From: TMED27 sp050633165
GTDB taxonomy: Bacteria; Pseudomonadota; Alphaproteobacteria; Micavibrionales; Micavibrionaceae
Assembly (NCBI GenBank): GCA_050633165.1
Contig: JBOEFZ010000015.1
Coordinates: 1-19,328 of the forward strand
DNA length: 19,328 nucleotides
Direction of reading: 5' to 3'
Shown here: positions 1 through 6,988 of the stretch, one piece after another
How the letters are laid out: the number at the start of each line of letters is the position of its first letter
Position numbering within the stretch: the first letter of the stretch is position 1
Position numbers and translations under genes: made by a program
The notes under the pieces: model-generated
Databases searched by the model: none
What the model saw: the letters and a program-made list of their open reading frames with translations, nothing else
Told to the model about the DNA's origin: nothing

Positions 1-23
1 GTTGTTGCTCTATAATAGGGCAC

Positions 24-440
24 ATGGTTAAAGGATTTAATGTCGAGAGCGAGAAGCCTGTTTTTATATATAAGCCGCATCCAAGTGTGGATGGGGCGTA
101 TGAGATCCATGGTTTTTACGACGATGTTCAAGACTATGAACCGATTGGGGAGTATGTTCCGAAAGTGGAGGATGAGCCTCGGGAATTGACCGAAGGATGC
201 GTTACGAACCTTATTGCTTTGCTGAATAAGCGTGAGGAGAAGATGATAAATCTCGAGAATATGACGTCCGGTAAGTTGTTGTTCCAGATTGTAGAGCCGA
301 AATTTGATGATGCGGAAGCGCGTAAATATATAACAATAATGTTTCGAACCCATGATGGCATGGGCGTATCAGAGGAAAATGCGGTGTTTAGATTAGAGAA
401 AGGTGTATTTTATGAGCGGTTTGTCGAGAGGACTATTTAA
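24..440 (+). CDS. Hypothetical protein, about 138 aa, possibly truncated at its 5' end
   Basis: I do not recognise this protein. It is acidic and hydrophilic, with no signal peptide, membrane segment or known motif; the C-terminal half (about residues 80-138) has an alternating pattern that suggests a small alpha/beta fold. The frame is open all the way to the left edge, so the true start may lie outside the window. The ATG at 24 has no usable Shine-Dalgarno. A TATAAT at 11-16 would place a transcription start almost on the ATG, so a leaderless mRNA is possible, or those bases may simply be codons. The DNA is visibly more AT-rich than the minus-strand genes. It overlaps the next plus-strand gene by 29 bases, and the two run convergently into chvG. 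That overlap and the consistent strand favour a real gene, but no function can be proposed. Confidence 0.55.
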   Translation: MVKGFNVESEKPVFIYKPHPSVDGAYEIHGFYDDVQDYEPIGEYVPKVEDEPRELTEGCVTNLIALLNKREEKMINLENMTSGKLLFQIVEPKFDDAEARKYITIMFRTHDGMGVSEENAVFRLEKGVFYERFVERTI

Positions 441-621
441 CGTTGGTTCTGAAGCGTTTAGCTTGGTTAGGAATTTTGCGGGTGCTGCGGCGGTTTCGGT
501 GGCTGCGATAGCTGCGCCAGCGTATGGTGGTGAGCATCAACAGCTTGCTTCTAATTATCACACGCCACAAATTGCGCCGCCAGAGCCTGCGGCGGTGATG
601 GAAATGTATCACGAAGGCTAA
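412..621 (+). CDS. Small putative secreted protein, 69 aa
   Basis: A short protein with the layout of a Sec substrate: an N-region with Arg6 and Arg20, a small-residue hydrophobic stretch at about 22-36 (FAGAAAVSVAAIAAP), and an Ala-Pro-Ala site at 35-37 where signal peptidase I could cut. That leaves a mature peptide of about 32 residues, rich in Pro, Ala, Gln and His and ending in His-Glu-Gly. I chose the ATG at 412 because an AGGTG lies six bases upstream; a GTG at 403 is in frame but less likely. It starts inside the preceding gene (29-base overlap), suggesting translational coupling. Its TAA (619-621) overlaps the TAG of chvG on the other strand, so the two transcription units meet tail to tail with no room for a terminator. 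No homologue is recognised; the signal peptide is inferred from pattern only. Confidence 0.5.
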   Translation: MSGLSRGLFNVGSEAFSLVRNFAGAAAVSVAAIAAPAYGGEHQQLASNYHTPQIAPPEPAAVMEMYHEG

Positions 622-2270
622 AGCGCTTTCAGCGTAATCGTAAATTTTGCGCCGTTTTTTGTATTTTCGGCGCTAATCTCTCCGTCATGGGCGTCGATGA
701 TTTGTTTGCAGATGGAGAGGCCTAGGCCGGAGTTTTGTCCGTAATCTTGATCCGGTCTTTCAGTATAAAATCTTTCAAAAATTGTTTCTAGTTTATGATC
801 CGGTATGCCGCGTCCTTCGTCGGTGATTGATATTGTTATTTCCTGTTTGTTTTGCGTTATGGCAATTGTTATTTGTCCGCCTTCGGGGGAGAAGGACAGC
901 GCGTTGTCGATGATGTTTTTGAAGACTTGTTCCAAGCGATGCGCCGTGCCGGAGATGGTTGCGGGGCTTGTGTTTTGGGATTTGAATGTGATTGTGACAT
1001 TGTTTGCGGTGGTGACGATTTCGTTTTTCTTGCCGCGTTTGAGCGGGTTTTGATAGGTGTCGATGATTTGTTCGAGCAGAGGTTTTAGGTCAAGCGGCGC
1101 GAATTCTTCGCGGGAGAGTTCCGCATCGAGGCGGGAGGCGCCTGAGATGTCGGTGATGAGGCGATCCATGCGGGTGATGTCATGTTCGATGATGCCCATG
1201 AGTTTTTTGCGGTCGCTGGCTTTTTTGACTTTGCTTAAGGTTTCGATGGCGGATTTTAGGGAGGTGAGCGGGTTCTTAAGCTCGTGTGCGACGTCGGCGG
1301 CGAAGCTTTCGATGCTGTCCATGCGCTCGAATAGGGCGGTTATCATGGATTTTAGGGCAATGGAGAGGTCGCCGATTTCGTCGTGTCGGTGGCTGAAATC
1401 CGGAATGTTGGTGATTTTGGCGCGGCCTGTGCGTACCGCTTCGGCGGTTTTGGCGAGCTTTTTGAGCGGGCGGGCGATGACGCCGGAGAGATAGATGGAG
1501 AGCGCGATGGTGATCAGTAGGGTGATGAGGAAGATGCGCAGCACGTCGATCCAAACGGCGGCGACGCTTTCGCCGATATTGTGGTTGGTGTCTTTGATGA
1601 GGATGAAGCCTTGGATTGTGTTGTCGCGGATGAGGGGGGCGGCGGCGCTGAGGATGATATTATCGTCGTTTCCTTGCCATGCGGAGAGGTTGAGTGTGCC
1701 GTTTGCGGCGGCTTTAATATCCGGGTGGAGGGTGTTTTGGGGGTAGGGGGGGAGTTGTTTCTTATGGGGGAGGAGGTCGATGATAAAGCGGGCGGTTTCC
1801 TTGAGGATTCGGATGGATGTGTATTCGTGGCGTATATGTGTGTGTGGTGGAGCGGTTTGTTTTATGTGTTCTTGGGCGTTTGAATCGTAAAGTGTGATGT
1901 CTTTGTTGAAATTGGTGGCGTAGTAATTCAGGAGGGTTTTGGTGCGGGTTTCATCGGTGCCGGTGATATTAAGTGCGCCGGCGATGATGAGGGTTTCGTT
2001 CTCGAAATTTTCTAGTTTCGTTGTGATGATGCGATCTTGGTATTGTCCTAGATATAAAATGCCGATAACGAGGGTTAGGAGCGCGATTGCGTTGACCGAG
2101 ATAATGCGCAAGGTGAGGCCGGTAATACGGCGCTCCGGTCCGCCCCAATAGGCATCGAAGAAATGATCAATTTCGGGTAATTCTGCTTGGGGGAGTTTTA
2201 CGCGGAACCAGCGGTTTTCGTTTTTATCCGTTGAAACGGTAGCCTGCGCCGTAGATGCTTTGGAGGGCAT
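618..2270 (-). CDS. chvG: ChvG-type sensor histidine kinase
   Basis: Inner-membrane sensor kinase that would phosphorylate the regulator encoded just upstream. Domains from the ATG at 2270 (550 aa): a basic cytoplasmic N-tail, TM1 about 52-75, a periplasmic sensor region about 76-238, TM2 about 241-263, HAMP about 264-316, HisKA with the phospho-accepting His329 in AHELKNP, and the ATPase domain with N-box (N452, N456), G1 DEGRGIP (484-490) and G2 GLGL (515-518). All catalytic boxes look intact. A GTG at 2309 would add 13 residues, but it lies deeper inside chvI and has no ribosome site; the ATG already overlaps chvI by 47 bases, so translation is probably coupled. In Rhizobiales ChvG homologues respond to acid and envelope stress through the periplasmic repressor ExoR; no ExoR gene is visible here, so the signal is unknown. 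Confidence 0.9.
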   Translation of the reverse strand: MPSKASTAQATVSTDKNENRWFRVKLPQAELPEIDHFFDAYWGGPERRITGLTLRIISVNAIALLTLVIGILYLGQYQDRIITTKLENFENETLIIAGALNITGTDETRTKTLLNYYATNFNKDITLYDSNAQEHIKQTAPPHTHIRHEYTSIRILKETARFIIDLLPHKKQLPPYPQNTLHPDIKAAANGTLNLSAWQGNDDNIILSAAAPLIRDNTIQGFILIKDTNHNIGESVAAVWIDVLRIFLITLLITIALSIYLSGVIARPLKKLAKTAEAVRTGRAKITNIPDFSHRHDEIGDLSIALKSMITALFERMDSIESFAADVAHELKNPLTSLKSAIETLSKVKKASDRKKLMGIIEHDITRMDRLITDISGASRLDAELSREEFAPLDLKPLLEQIIDTYQNPLKRGKKNEIVTTANNVTITFKSQNTSPATISGTAHRLEQVFKNIIDNALSFSPEGGQITIAITQNKQEITISITDEGRGIPDHKLETIFERFYTERPDQDYGQNSGLGLSICKQIIDAHDGEISAENTKNGAKFTITLKAL

Positions 2271-2943
2271 CGAAGGTTTCGTCGGTTTTTTTGAATTTTT
2301 TGCGGACACGTTTTATGTGGGAATCTATGGTTCGATCATCAATGTAAAGTGTCTCACCATATGCGGCGTGGATCAACTGTTCTCTTGTTTTGACTGTGCC
2401 TGGGGTTTGTGCGAGGGTCAGGAGCAGGAGATATTCGGTGACGGTGAGGTTGATTTGTACGCCTTTCCAGATGCATAAGAAGCGCGCGTTATCGAGGGTG
2501 AGGTCGCCGTTTGTGATGGTTTCGTTGCCGATGGTGTTTTCGGGGGGCTCGGTCGGGTTGGTGTTTTTTGGTGTTGCAGCGGCGCGGCGGAGGAGGGCGT
2601 GGATACGCTGGATCAGGAGGTTTTGAGAGAAGGGTTTGGTGATGTAATCATCCGCGCCGCGTTGAAAGCCGTCGAGTTGGTCTTGCTCGTCATCTTTGGA
2701 GGTTAGGAAGATAACGGGGAGGGATTGGTTGGTTTCGCGGAGTTTTGTCAGGACTTCTTTGCCGTTCATGCGGGGCATTTTGACGTCGAGGATGACGAGG
2801 TCAGGCGTTTCGGCCTCTATGCCTTTTAGTCCGGCTTCGCCGTCGTTGTAGATGGTTGTTTTGAAGCCTTCGGCTTCGAGCGCCATGGAGAGTGAGGTTG
2901 TGATGTTGCGATCATCGTCAACAAGGATAATTTTATGAGTCAT
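2224..2943 (-). CDS. chvI: ChvI-type response regulator (OmpR/PhoB family)
   Basis: A 239-aa DNA-binding response regulator. The receiver domain (about 4-120) has the acidic pocket D9/D10, phospho-acceptor D53 in LVILDVKMPRMNG, T81 in IFLTS and K103 in ITKPF. The C-terminal winged helix (about 135-239) contains the very ChvI-like stretches LTVTEYLLL and DDRTIDSHIKRVRKKF, ending with GAGYRF near the C-terminus. The close match to ChvI rather than to a generic OmpR regulator is the reason for the name. Its ATG overlaps the folC stop as ATGA, so it is translationally coupled to folC, and its own 3' end overlaps chvG. This places the pair at the end of a biosynthetic operon rather than next to the phosphotransferase or pckA genes where it often sits in Rhizobiales. 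Target genes cannot be read from the window. Confidence 0.93.
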   Translation of the reverse strand: MTHKIILVDDDRNITTSLSMALEAEGFKTTIYNDGEAGLKGIEAETPDLVILDVKMPRMNGKEVLTKLRETNQSLPVIFLTSKDDEQDQLDGFQRGADDYITKPFSQNLLIQRIHALLRRAAATPKNTNPTEPPENTIGNETITNGDLTLDNARFLCIWKGVQINLTVTEYLLLLTLAQTPGTVKTREQLIHAAYGETLYIDDRTIDSHIKRVRKKFKKTDETFDALQSIYGAGYRFNG

Positions 2944-4220
2944 GCTTTATGATATCCACGTTCTTCCAAATCGCGCAAGACTTCGCCGGCGAGGTAGAGG
3001 GAGCCGGCGATGAGGATGGTGTTGGGATTTTGTATTTGGGTGAGGGCGGTGCGGTAGTTCTCGGCGGTTGAAAGCGGGATATTTTCGCAAATCGGGGCGA
3101 TTGCATCGTGGATTTCCTGGGCGGAGGGGGAATGAGGCTCATTCGGGATTTGAGTGCAGGTGATGGTGTTGAGGTGCTGGAGGAGCGGTTTTAGGAATTC
3201 GGTGGGGTTTTTATGCGCCATCATGCATAGGATGAGGTCGGTTTTGTCGCTTTGTTGTTTGAGGAAGGCAGCGAGGGCGTGCCCTGCATCCGCGTTATGC
3301 CCGCCGTCGAGCCATATTTCGGTGGTTTCGGGGAGGTCATAGGCATTTGGTGGTAAGGGTTGCAGGCGGGCGGGCCAGTGGATGGAGGAGAGGCCTTTTT
3401 CGATGGCGTGTTGCGGGACTGGAAATTGGGATTGTAGTGTCTTTATGGCGGTGAGGGCGGTGTTGATGTTTGTTTTTTGATGCGCGCCGTTGAGGGTGGT
3501 GGGGTACGGCAATTCGTTGGCGGTATCGGCGTAGGTTAGGTTTGCTCCGGCCTCTTTGGCTTTGTTTTCGAAAACGGTATGGGTTTGTGTGAAATTTTGA
3601 TGCCCGATGATGCAAGGGGCGTTTGGTTTTATAATGCCTGCTTTTTCGGCGGTGATTTGTTCGATTGTGTCGCCGAGGTAATCCATGTGATCCATGCCGA
3701 TGGTGTTGATGATGGTCAGGGCTGGACTTTCGATGATATTGGTGCAATCGAGTCGCCCGCCAAGGCCGGTTTCGAGGAGGCATATATCAGCAGTGGTGCG
3801 GGAAAATGCGGCAAAGGCCATGGCGGTGGTGGCTTCGAAGAATGTGGCGTCGCGTCCGGCATTTTTATCCAAGGTTTCGTCGATGAGGGATTCGAGGGCT
3901 TTGTCGGTGATTTGTTTTCCGGCTAGCATGATGCGCTCGTTGAACCGGATGAGGTGCGGGGAGGTATAGGTATGGACGCGGAGGCCTGCGGCTTCGTATA
4001 TGGCGCGCAGGGTGGCGATGATGGAGCCTTTGCCATTAGTTCCCGCGACGTGGATGGTTGGCGGTAGGGTTTTGTGTGGGTTGTTGAAGGCGTTGAGAAG
4101 CTCGATATAAGGCTCGCGGAAGAGATCGAGGGCGAGGTTTTTTTTGCCGCTTAGGGTGTAGAGCTTATGCAGCTTTTCCTCAAGGGTTTGCGAGCTGTGT
4201 TTTAAGTCGCTGGCGTACAT
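2940..4220 (-). CDS. folC: Dihydrofolate synthase / folylpolyglutamate synthase
   Basis: Cytosolic ATP-dependent ligase of the Mur-ligase family. It adds glutamate to dihydropteroate and then further glutamates to folates, which keeps them in the cell. The 426-aa length is normal. Visible signatures are the P-loop HVAGTNGKGS (about 57-66), the TSPHLIRFNERI segment that follows, LLETGLGGRLDCTN (about 151-164), IGMDHMDYLG and a late LDGGHNADAG typical of the C-terminal domain. The ATG at 4220 is one base after the accD stop (TAAAATG on the coding strand), so the two are coupled; accD-folC adjacency is common in Alphaproteobacteria. Its TGA overlaps the chvI ATG by four bases. No sign of damage. 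Confidence 0.95.
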   Translation of the reverse strand: MYASDLKHSSQTLEEKLHKLYTLSGKKNLALDLFREPYIELLNAFNNPHKTLPPTIHVAGTNGKGSIIATLRAIYEAAGLRVHTYTSPHLIRFNERIMLAGKQITDKALESLIDETLDKNAGRDATFFEATTAMAFAAFSRTTADICLLETGLGGRLDCTNIIESPALTIINTIGMDHMDYLGDTIEQITAEKAGIIKPNAPCIIGHQNFTQTHTVFENKAKEAGANLTYADTANELPYPTTLNGAHQKTNINTALTAIKTLQSQFPVPQHAIEKGLSSIHWPARLQPLPPNAYDLPETTEIWLDGGHNADAGHALAAFLKQQSDKTDLILCMMAHKNPTEFLKPLLQHLNTITCTQIPNEPHSPSAQEIHDAIAPICENIPLSTAENYRTALTQIQNPNTILIAGSLYLAGEVLRDLEERGYHKA

Positions 4221-4221
4221 T

Positions 4222-5088
4222 TTAAGCGGCTTTTTCGTCTTGCTTCATTAAGAGGCCGAGGATGCGGGAGAGGGTTTCGTGGAGTTCTCCGCGCGGGACG
4301 ACTTGGTCGACGATTCCGTGCTCCACCAGATATTCCGCCGTTTGGAAATCATCGGGGAGGGTTTCGCGGACGGTTTCCTCAATCACGCGGCGACCGGCGA
4401 AGCCGATGGTTGAGCCGGGTTCGGCGAGGTGGATGTCGCCCACCATGGCGAAAGATGCGCTGACCCCGCCGGTTGTCGGATCGGTGAGCAGGACGATGTA
4501 GGGGAGTTTTGCGTCTTTGACCATTTCCACGGCGATAATAGAGCGCGGCATCTGGATGAGGGATAGCATCCCTTCTTGCATGCGCGCGCCGCCGGATGCG
4601 GGGATTACGATAAGGGCGGCGTTTGTTTTGACGGCTTCTTCGGCGGCGGCGACGATGCCTTCGCCTACCGCTGCGCCCATTGATCCGCCCATGAAGCTGA
4701 AGTTAAAGGCGGCGATGACGGTTTTGTTGCCGCCAATTGTGCCCTTGGCGATTGTGATAGCGTCTTTGAGGCCGGTTTTGTTTTGGGATTCTTTGATCCG
4801 GTCACTGTATTTTTTACGGTCTTTGAATTTTAGGGGGTCGTAGGCAACCTCGGGGATGGGGAGGGATTCGTATTCGCCATTGTCGAACATGATGGCGAGG
4901 CGTTCCTTGACCGTGATGCGTAAATGGTGACCGCAGTGATAGCAGACCTTGTTATTTTCCTCGAGGTCGCGGTGGAATAGCATGCCTTCGCATTTGGGGC
5001 ATTTGTCCCAAAGGTTATCGGGGATGTCTTTTTGATCGCTGACGATTGATCTAATCTTAGGTGGTATAAAGTCTGTAAGCCAATTCAT
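4222..5088 (-). CDS. accD: Acetyl-CoA carboxylase carboxyltransferase subunit beta
   Basis: Beta subunit of the carboxyltransferase half of acetyl-CoA carboxylase. It pairs with AccA to move CO2 from biotin on AccB to acetyl-CoA, giving malonyl-CoA for fatty-acid synthesis. The 288-aa protein has the four-cysteine zinc ribbon C30, C33, C49 and C52, followed by the crotonase-like core with FMGGSMGAAVGEG and PASGGARMQEG. The ATG at 5088 gives the standard N-terminus (MNWLTDF). The weak upstream ribosome site (GGAAUGA) lies inside the outer arm of the 147-base palindrome that fills the trpA-accD spacer, so folding could limit translation. E. coli carboxyltransferase is known to bind acc mRNA through the zinc domain; whether that applies here is unknown. 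Confidence 0.96.
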   Translation of the reverse strand: MNWLTDFIPPKIRSIVSDQKDIPDNLWDKCPKCEGMLFHRDLEENNKVCYHCGHHLRITVKERLAIMFDNGEYESLPIPEVAYDPLKFKDRKKYSDRIKESQNKTGLKDAITIAKGTIGGNKTVIAAFNFSFMGGSMGAAVGEGIVAAAEEAVKTNAALIVIPASGGARMQEGMLSLIQMPRSIIAVEMVKDAKLPYIVLLTDPTTGGVSASFAMVGDIHLAEPGSTIGFAGRRVIEETVRETLPDDFQTAEYLVEHGIVDQVVPRGELHETLSRILGLLMKQDEKAA

Positions 5089-5089
5089 A

Positions 5090-5236
5090 AATAGTCATTC
5101 CATTTTTTAACCGGGCAGGTCTGCAAATAAAGCCGTTTTGCGCTTCCGCTCCTCACGTACCAAATGTACGCTGCGGTGCGGTTCTCGAACGGCTTCATTT
5201 TCGACAGCTGCCCGATTAAAAACTGAAACGACTATT
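5090..5236 (-). repeat. 147-base imperfect palindrome filling the trpA-accD spacer
   Basis: The whole spacer reads as one inverted repeat centred at 5163. The outer arms are 5090-5119 and 5207-5236; they pair over about 30 positions with one mismatch and a few G-U pairs. After an internal bulge, about ten more pairs form around GCCGTT/AACGGC (about 5131-5140 with 5186-5195). The apex is CGTAC-caaat-GTACG (5156-5170). It begins nine bases after the trpA stop and ends one base before the accD ATG. There is no T-tract, so it is not a standard intrinsic terminator. It could be a MITE-like insertion, an RNase III-type processing site, or a leader that hides the accD ribosome site. I see no coding potential and no second copy in the window. 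Confidence 0.85.
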
Positions 5237-5245
5237 AGCGTGTTT

Positions 5246-6040
5246 TTATAGATTTTTGAGGGATTGTGCAAGTGCGCTGACCTGTGCCGTCACTTTTTGT
5301 GTTAAATCGGAGGCGTTGGCGTTATCGGCGATGGTTTGGACGATGGCGGAGCCGACGACGACGGCGTCGCCAATGCGTCCGAAATTGGCGGCGTCTTGGG
5401 GGGTTTTGATGCCAAAACCGATGGCGACGGGCATTTTGGATTGTTCTTTGATGGAGGTGATGTGGGGTGTGATTTCGCTGAGGTTGGCTTTTTTGGAGCC
5501 TGTGACCCCCGCGATGGAGACGTAATATAAGAAGCCGCTTGCGCCTTTTAGGAGTTTTTCTAGGCGTGCCTCGTCGGTTGTTGGGGTGATCAGGCGGATG
5601 AGGTTTAGGTTGGCGGCGGTTGCGGCGGATTCCAATTCCTCGGATTCTTCGGGGGGGCAATCGACGATGATGAGGCCGTCTACGCCGGCCTCGGCGGCGG
5701 CGGTGCAGAATGTGTTGATGCCAAACGCATGAACGGGGTTGAGGTAGCCCATGAGGATGATGGGGGTTTCGGTGTTTTCGGTGCGGAATTCACGTACCAT
5801 ATCGAGGGTTTTGTGCATGTTCGCGCCGCTTGCGAGGGCGCGCTGGCTGGCGAAATCGATGGTTGGACCATCTGCGCCGGGGTCGGTGAAGGGCATGCCA
5901 AGCTCGATAATATCCGCGCCTGCAGCGGGGAGGGATTTTAGGACATTGAGGGAGGTGTCGTAATTCGGGTCACCGCCTGTGATGAAGGTGATGAGGGCGG
6001 GGCGGTTTAGGGCGGCTAATGTTTTTTCGATTCTTGTCAT
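5246..6040 (-). CDS. trpA: Tryptophan synthase alpha chain
   Basis: A TIM-barrel enzyme that splits indole-3-glycerol phosphate to indole and glyceraldehyde 3-phosphate, passing indole to TrpB. The 264-aa protein has the two catalytic acids in the usual context: E46 in IIELGMPF and D57 in DPGADGPT. A phosphate-binding AIGFGIKTP and a late VVGSAIV are also present. I chose the ATG at 6040 (MTRIEKTL); an in-frame GTG at 6055 falls inside a dispersed repeat and adds only repeat-derived residues. No convincing Shine-Dalgarno precedes the ATG. The gene is separated from trpB by 966 bases holding another gene and several repeats, which is abnormal for a pair usually coupled in translation. Nothing in the protein itself looks damaged. 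Confidence 0.95.
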   Translation of the reverse strand: MTRIEKTLAALNRPALITFITGGDPNYDTSLNVLKSLPAAGADIIELGMPFTDPGADGPTIDFASQRALASGANMHKTLDMVREFRTENTETPIILMGYLNPVHAFGINTFCTAAAEAGVDGLIIVDCPPEESEELESAATAANLNLIRLITPTTDEARLEKLLKGASGFLYYVSIAGVTGSKKANLSEITPHITSIKEQSKMPVAIGFGIKTPQDAANFGRIGDAVVVGSAIVQTIADNANASDLTQKVTAQVSALAQSLKNL

Positions 6041-6042
6041 GA

Positions 6043-6084
6043 TTTTTTTAACCACAGATGGACACGGATGAACACAGATTTTTT
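6043..6084. repeat. Dispersed repeat A, copy 1 (ACCACAGATGGACACGG type)
   Basis: An AT-flanked motif built from 10-base units of the form CACrGATGrA (cacagatgga, cacggatgaa, cacagat), preceded by TTTTTTAA and followed by a T-run. It is directly repeated at 6277-6313 with one base change in the unit core. Closely similar repeats occur between genes in many unrelated environmental bacteria; their function is not established. This copy touches the trpA start and supplies the spurious N-terminal codons of a longer trpA reading. Confidence 0.8.
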
Positions 6085-6236
6085 GTTTTGTTGTTTATGG
6101 GGGTTATGGCGTTGTTTTTGTTTGAATAAAGGTGATCCTTCAGTTTGTTTGTCGGGGAAGAGGGGGGAGGGGGTGTGCTCTTGATTTTTATGAAAATTAA
6201 AAAGGGGTTGGGCGGGGGTTTTTGCGGCGCTTATCA
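6085..6236 (-). other. C-rich, G-poor leader upstream of trpA (possible Rho-utilisation region)
   Basis: On the minus strand this stretch between the two repeat A copies is strikingly C-rich and G-poor. It carries C-runs at 6154-6173 and 6204-6218 (on the plus strand, G-runs of 3 to 6). An unstructured RNA of this composition is what Rho binds, so premature Rho-dependent termination ahead of trpA is possible. On the plus strand the same runs could form a two-tetrad G-quadruplex. A 66-codon open frame (6237 down to 6037) spans it and its TGA overlaps the trpA ATG, but it lacks a ribosome site and has low-complexity, repeat-derived content. I do not call it a gene. All roles here are inferred. 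Confidence 0.3.
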
Positions 6237-6276
6237 TGAGGTTATTGTAGGAAATTATTCTTAATTTGTAAAGGGG

Positions 6277-6313
6277 TTAACCACAGATGGACACGGATGG
6301 ACACAGATTTTTC
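6277..6313. repeat. Dispersed repeat A, copy 2
   Basis: Same orientation as copy 1, sharing about 30 bases (TTAACCACAGATGGACACGG, then a slightly different third unit, then ACACAGATTTTT). The two copies bracket about 190 bases, so they could recombine and delete the C-rich stretch between them. Confidence 0.8.
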
Positions 6314-6334
6314 ATCTCTTTGTGGGTTTAATTT

Positions 6335-6352
6335 CCCGCCGCTTGCGGCGGG
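6335..6352. repeat. GC-rich hairpin CCCGCCGC-TT-GCGGCGGG
   Basis: A perfect 8-base inverted repeat with a two-base centre (functionally a loop of four). No T-tract follows on either strand, so it is not a clear terminator. It lies within a group of short repeats between the GyrI-like gene and trpA. Confidence 0.6.
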
Positions 6353-6374
6353 GTATGTTCATTCGAATTTCGGT

Positions 6375-6405
6375 GCTGGATTGCCTCGCTGCGCTCGCAA
6401 TGACG
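6375..6405. repeat. Dispersed hairpin repeat (GGATTGCCTCGCTGCGCTCG type)
   Basis: ATTGC/GCAAT arms (6380-6384 and 6397-6401) enclose CTCGCTGCGCTC, followed by the tail ATGACG. It sits one base past the stop of the GyrI-like gene. Near-identical sequences are common intergenic repeats in Proteobacteria; no function is established. Two other hairpin repeats in this window share the same kind of ATGA(C/T)G tail. Confidence 0.65.
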
Positions 6406-6406
6406 T

Positions 6407-6898
6407 TTATTGGGATTGGTTTAGGCCGATATGCACCAATACCTCATTGACGCCGTCTTCGAAGAATCTTGGGCCGTAGGCTTCGAAATCGGTTTGGTAG
6501 GCGCGGGGGAGGTCGGTGCTGCTCCAGATGGCTTTCCAGGTTTCGATGAGGGCGTCGGGTTGGACTCCGGCGGCGGACATTACGGCGTATTCTTGGGATT
6601 GGACGGTGACGCGGTGGAGGGCGCTTGGGGTTTGGTTTGATGTGACGCGGTAGCCGATGGTTAGGCGGTAGGGGGCTTCATGGTCGCCTTCGTAATCGCT
6701 GTATACGGCGTAGATGATGTCGTCGGTTTTGTTGGTGATGGCTTGGCCGATTTGGTCTTTGAAGAATTGTTCCCATAGGGCGTTGATGTCGTTTGTGCCG
6801 CGTTGGTTGTCGGTGATGATGGAGACGCCGACTACGTCGAATGTGTCGACTTCGGCTAGGCCTGCTTTGACTTCGTAGTTATTATTTTTTGGGCTCAT
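6407..6898 (-). CDS. GyrI-like / AraC-type effector-binding domain protein
   Basis: A 163-aa stand-alone effector-binding domain of the GyrI/SOUL-like fold, seen in AraC-family C-termini, DNA gyrase inhibitors and integron Cass2. Typical features are an early VVGVSIITDN, WEQFF near residue 43, IYAVYSDYEGDHEAPYRL (the family's usual YAVYxDYE...Y block), a hydrophobic pocket segment YAVMSAAG, ETWKAIW, and TDFEAYGP near the end. There is no DNA-binding domain, so it probably binds a small molecule rather than regulating on its own. I chose the ATG at 6898; an upstream start at 6934 would translate the neighbouring repeat. It sits between trpB and trpA, an abnormal place, bracketed on both sides by dispersed repeats, which suggests insertion. 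Its ligand is unknown. Confidence 0.75.
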   Translation of the reverse strand: MSPKNNNYEVKAGLAEVDTFDVVGVSIITDNQRGTNDINALWEQFFKDQIGQAITNKTDDIIYAVYSDYEGDHEAPYRLTIGYRVTSNQTPSALHRVTVQSQEYAVMSAAGVQPDALIETWKAIWSSTDLPRAYQTDFEAYGPRFFEDGVNEVLVHIGLNQSQ

Positions 6899-6910
6899 GG
6901 GGATTTTTTT

Positions 6911-6979
6911 ACCACCAAGGCACCAAGGCACCAAGATATTAATTGTAAAAACTTTGGTGTTCTCCGTGTCTTGGTGGTG
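6911..6979. repeat. Dispersed repeat B, inverted pair (CACCAAGG units)
   Basis: The left arm (6911-6935) is ACCACCAAGG plus three in-register copies of the 8-mer CACCAAGG, the last one incomplete. The right arm (6952-6978) is a diverged inverted copy ending CTTGGTGGT, which pairs perfectly with ACCACCAAG at 6911-6919. The spacer between the arms is AT-rich. It lies between the GyrI-like gene and the trpB stop and could fold as a hairpin in RNA. Confidence 0.75.
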
Positions 6980-6988
6980 AATTTTTTA

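Noticed and set aside
805..1883. Several plus-strand frames of 70-145 codons opposite chvG
   Set aside because: They are antisense shadows in G-rich DNA opposite a fully convincing kinase; compositions are biased and no motif or ribosome site supports them.
5090..5236. The trpA-accD palindrome as a tRNA, small protein or intrinsic terminator
   Set aside because: There is no cloverleaf, no open frame with a start and ribosome site, and no T-tract after the stem.
6041..6055. GTG start for trpA at 6055
   Set aside because: It adds five residues encoded by repeat A and T-rich DNA; the ATG at 6040 gives the conserved TrpA N-terminus.
6037..6237. A 66-codon minus-strand frame upstream of trpA as a gene
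   Set aside because: It has no ribosome site, low-complexity Lys/Gln/His/Pro content, and its C-terminus is simply translated repeat A. Its overlap with the trpA ATG is kept only as a possible coupling signal.
6911..6979. Repeat B as a CRISPR array
   Set aside because: The units are contiguous 8-mers without spacers, and no cas gene is present.
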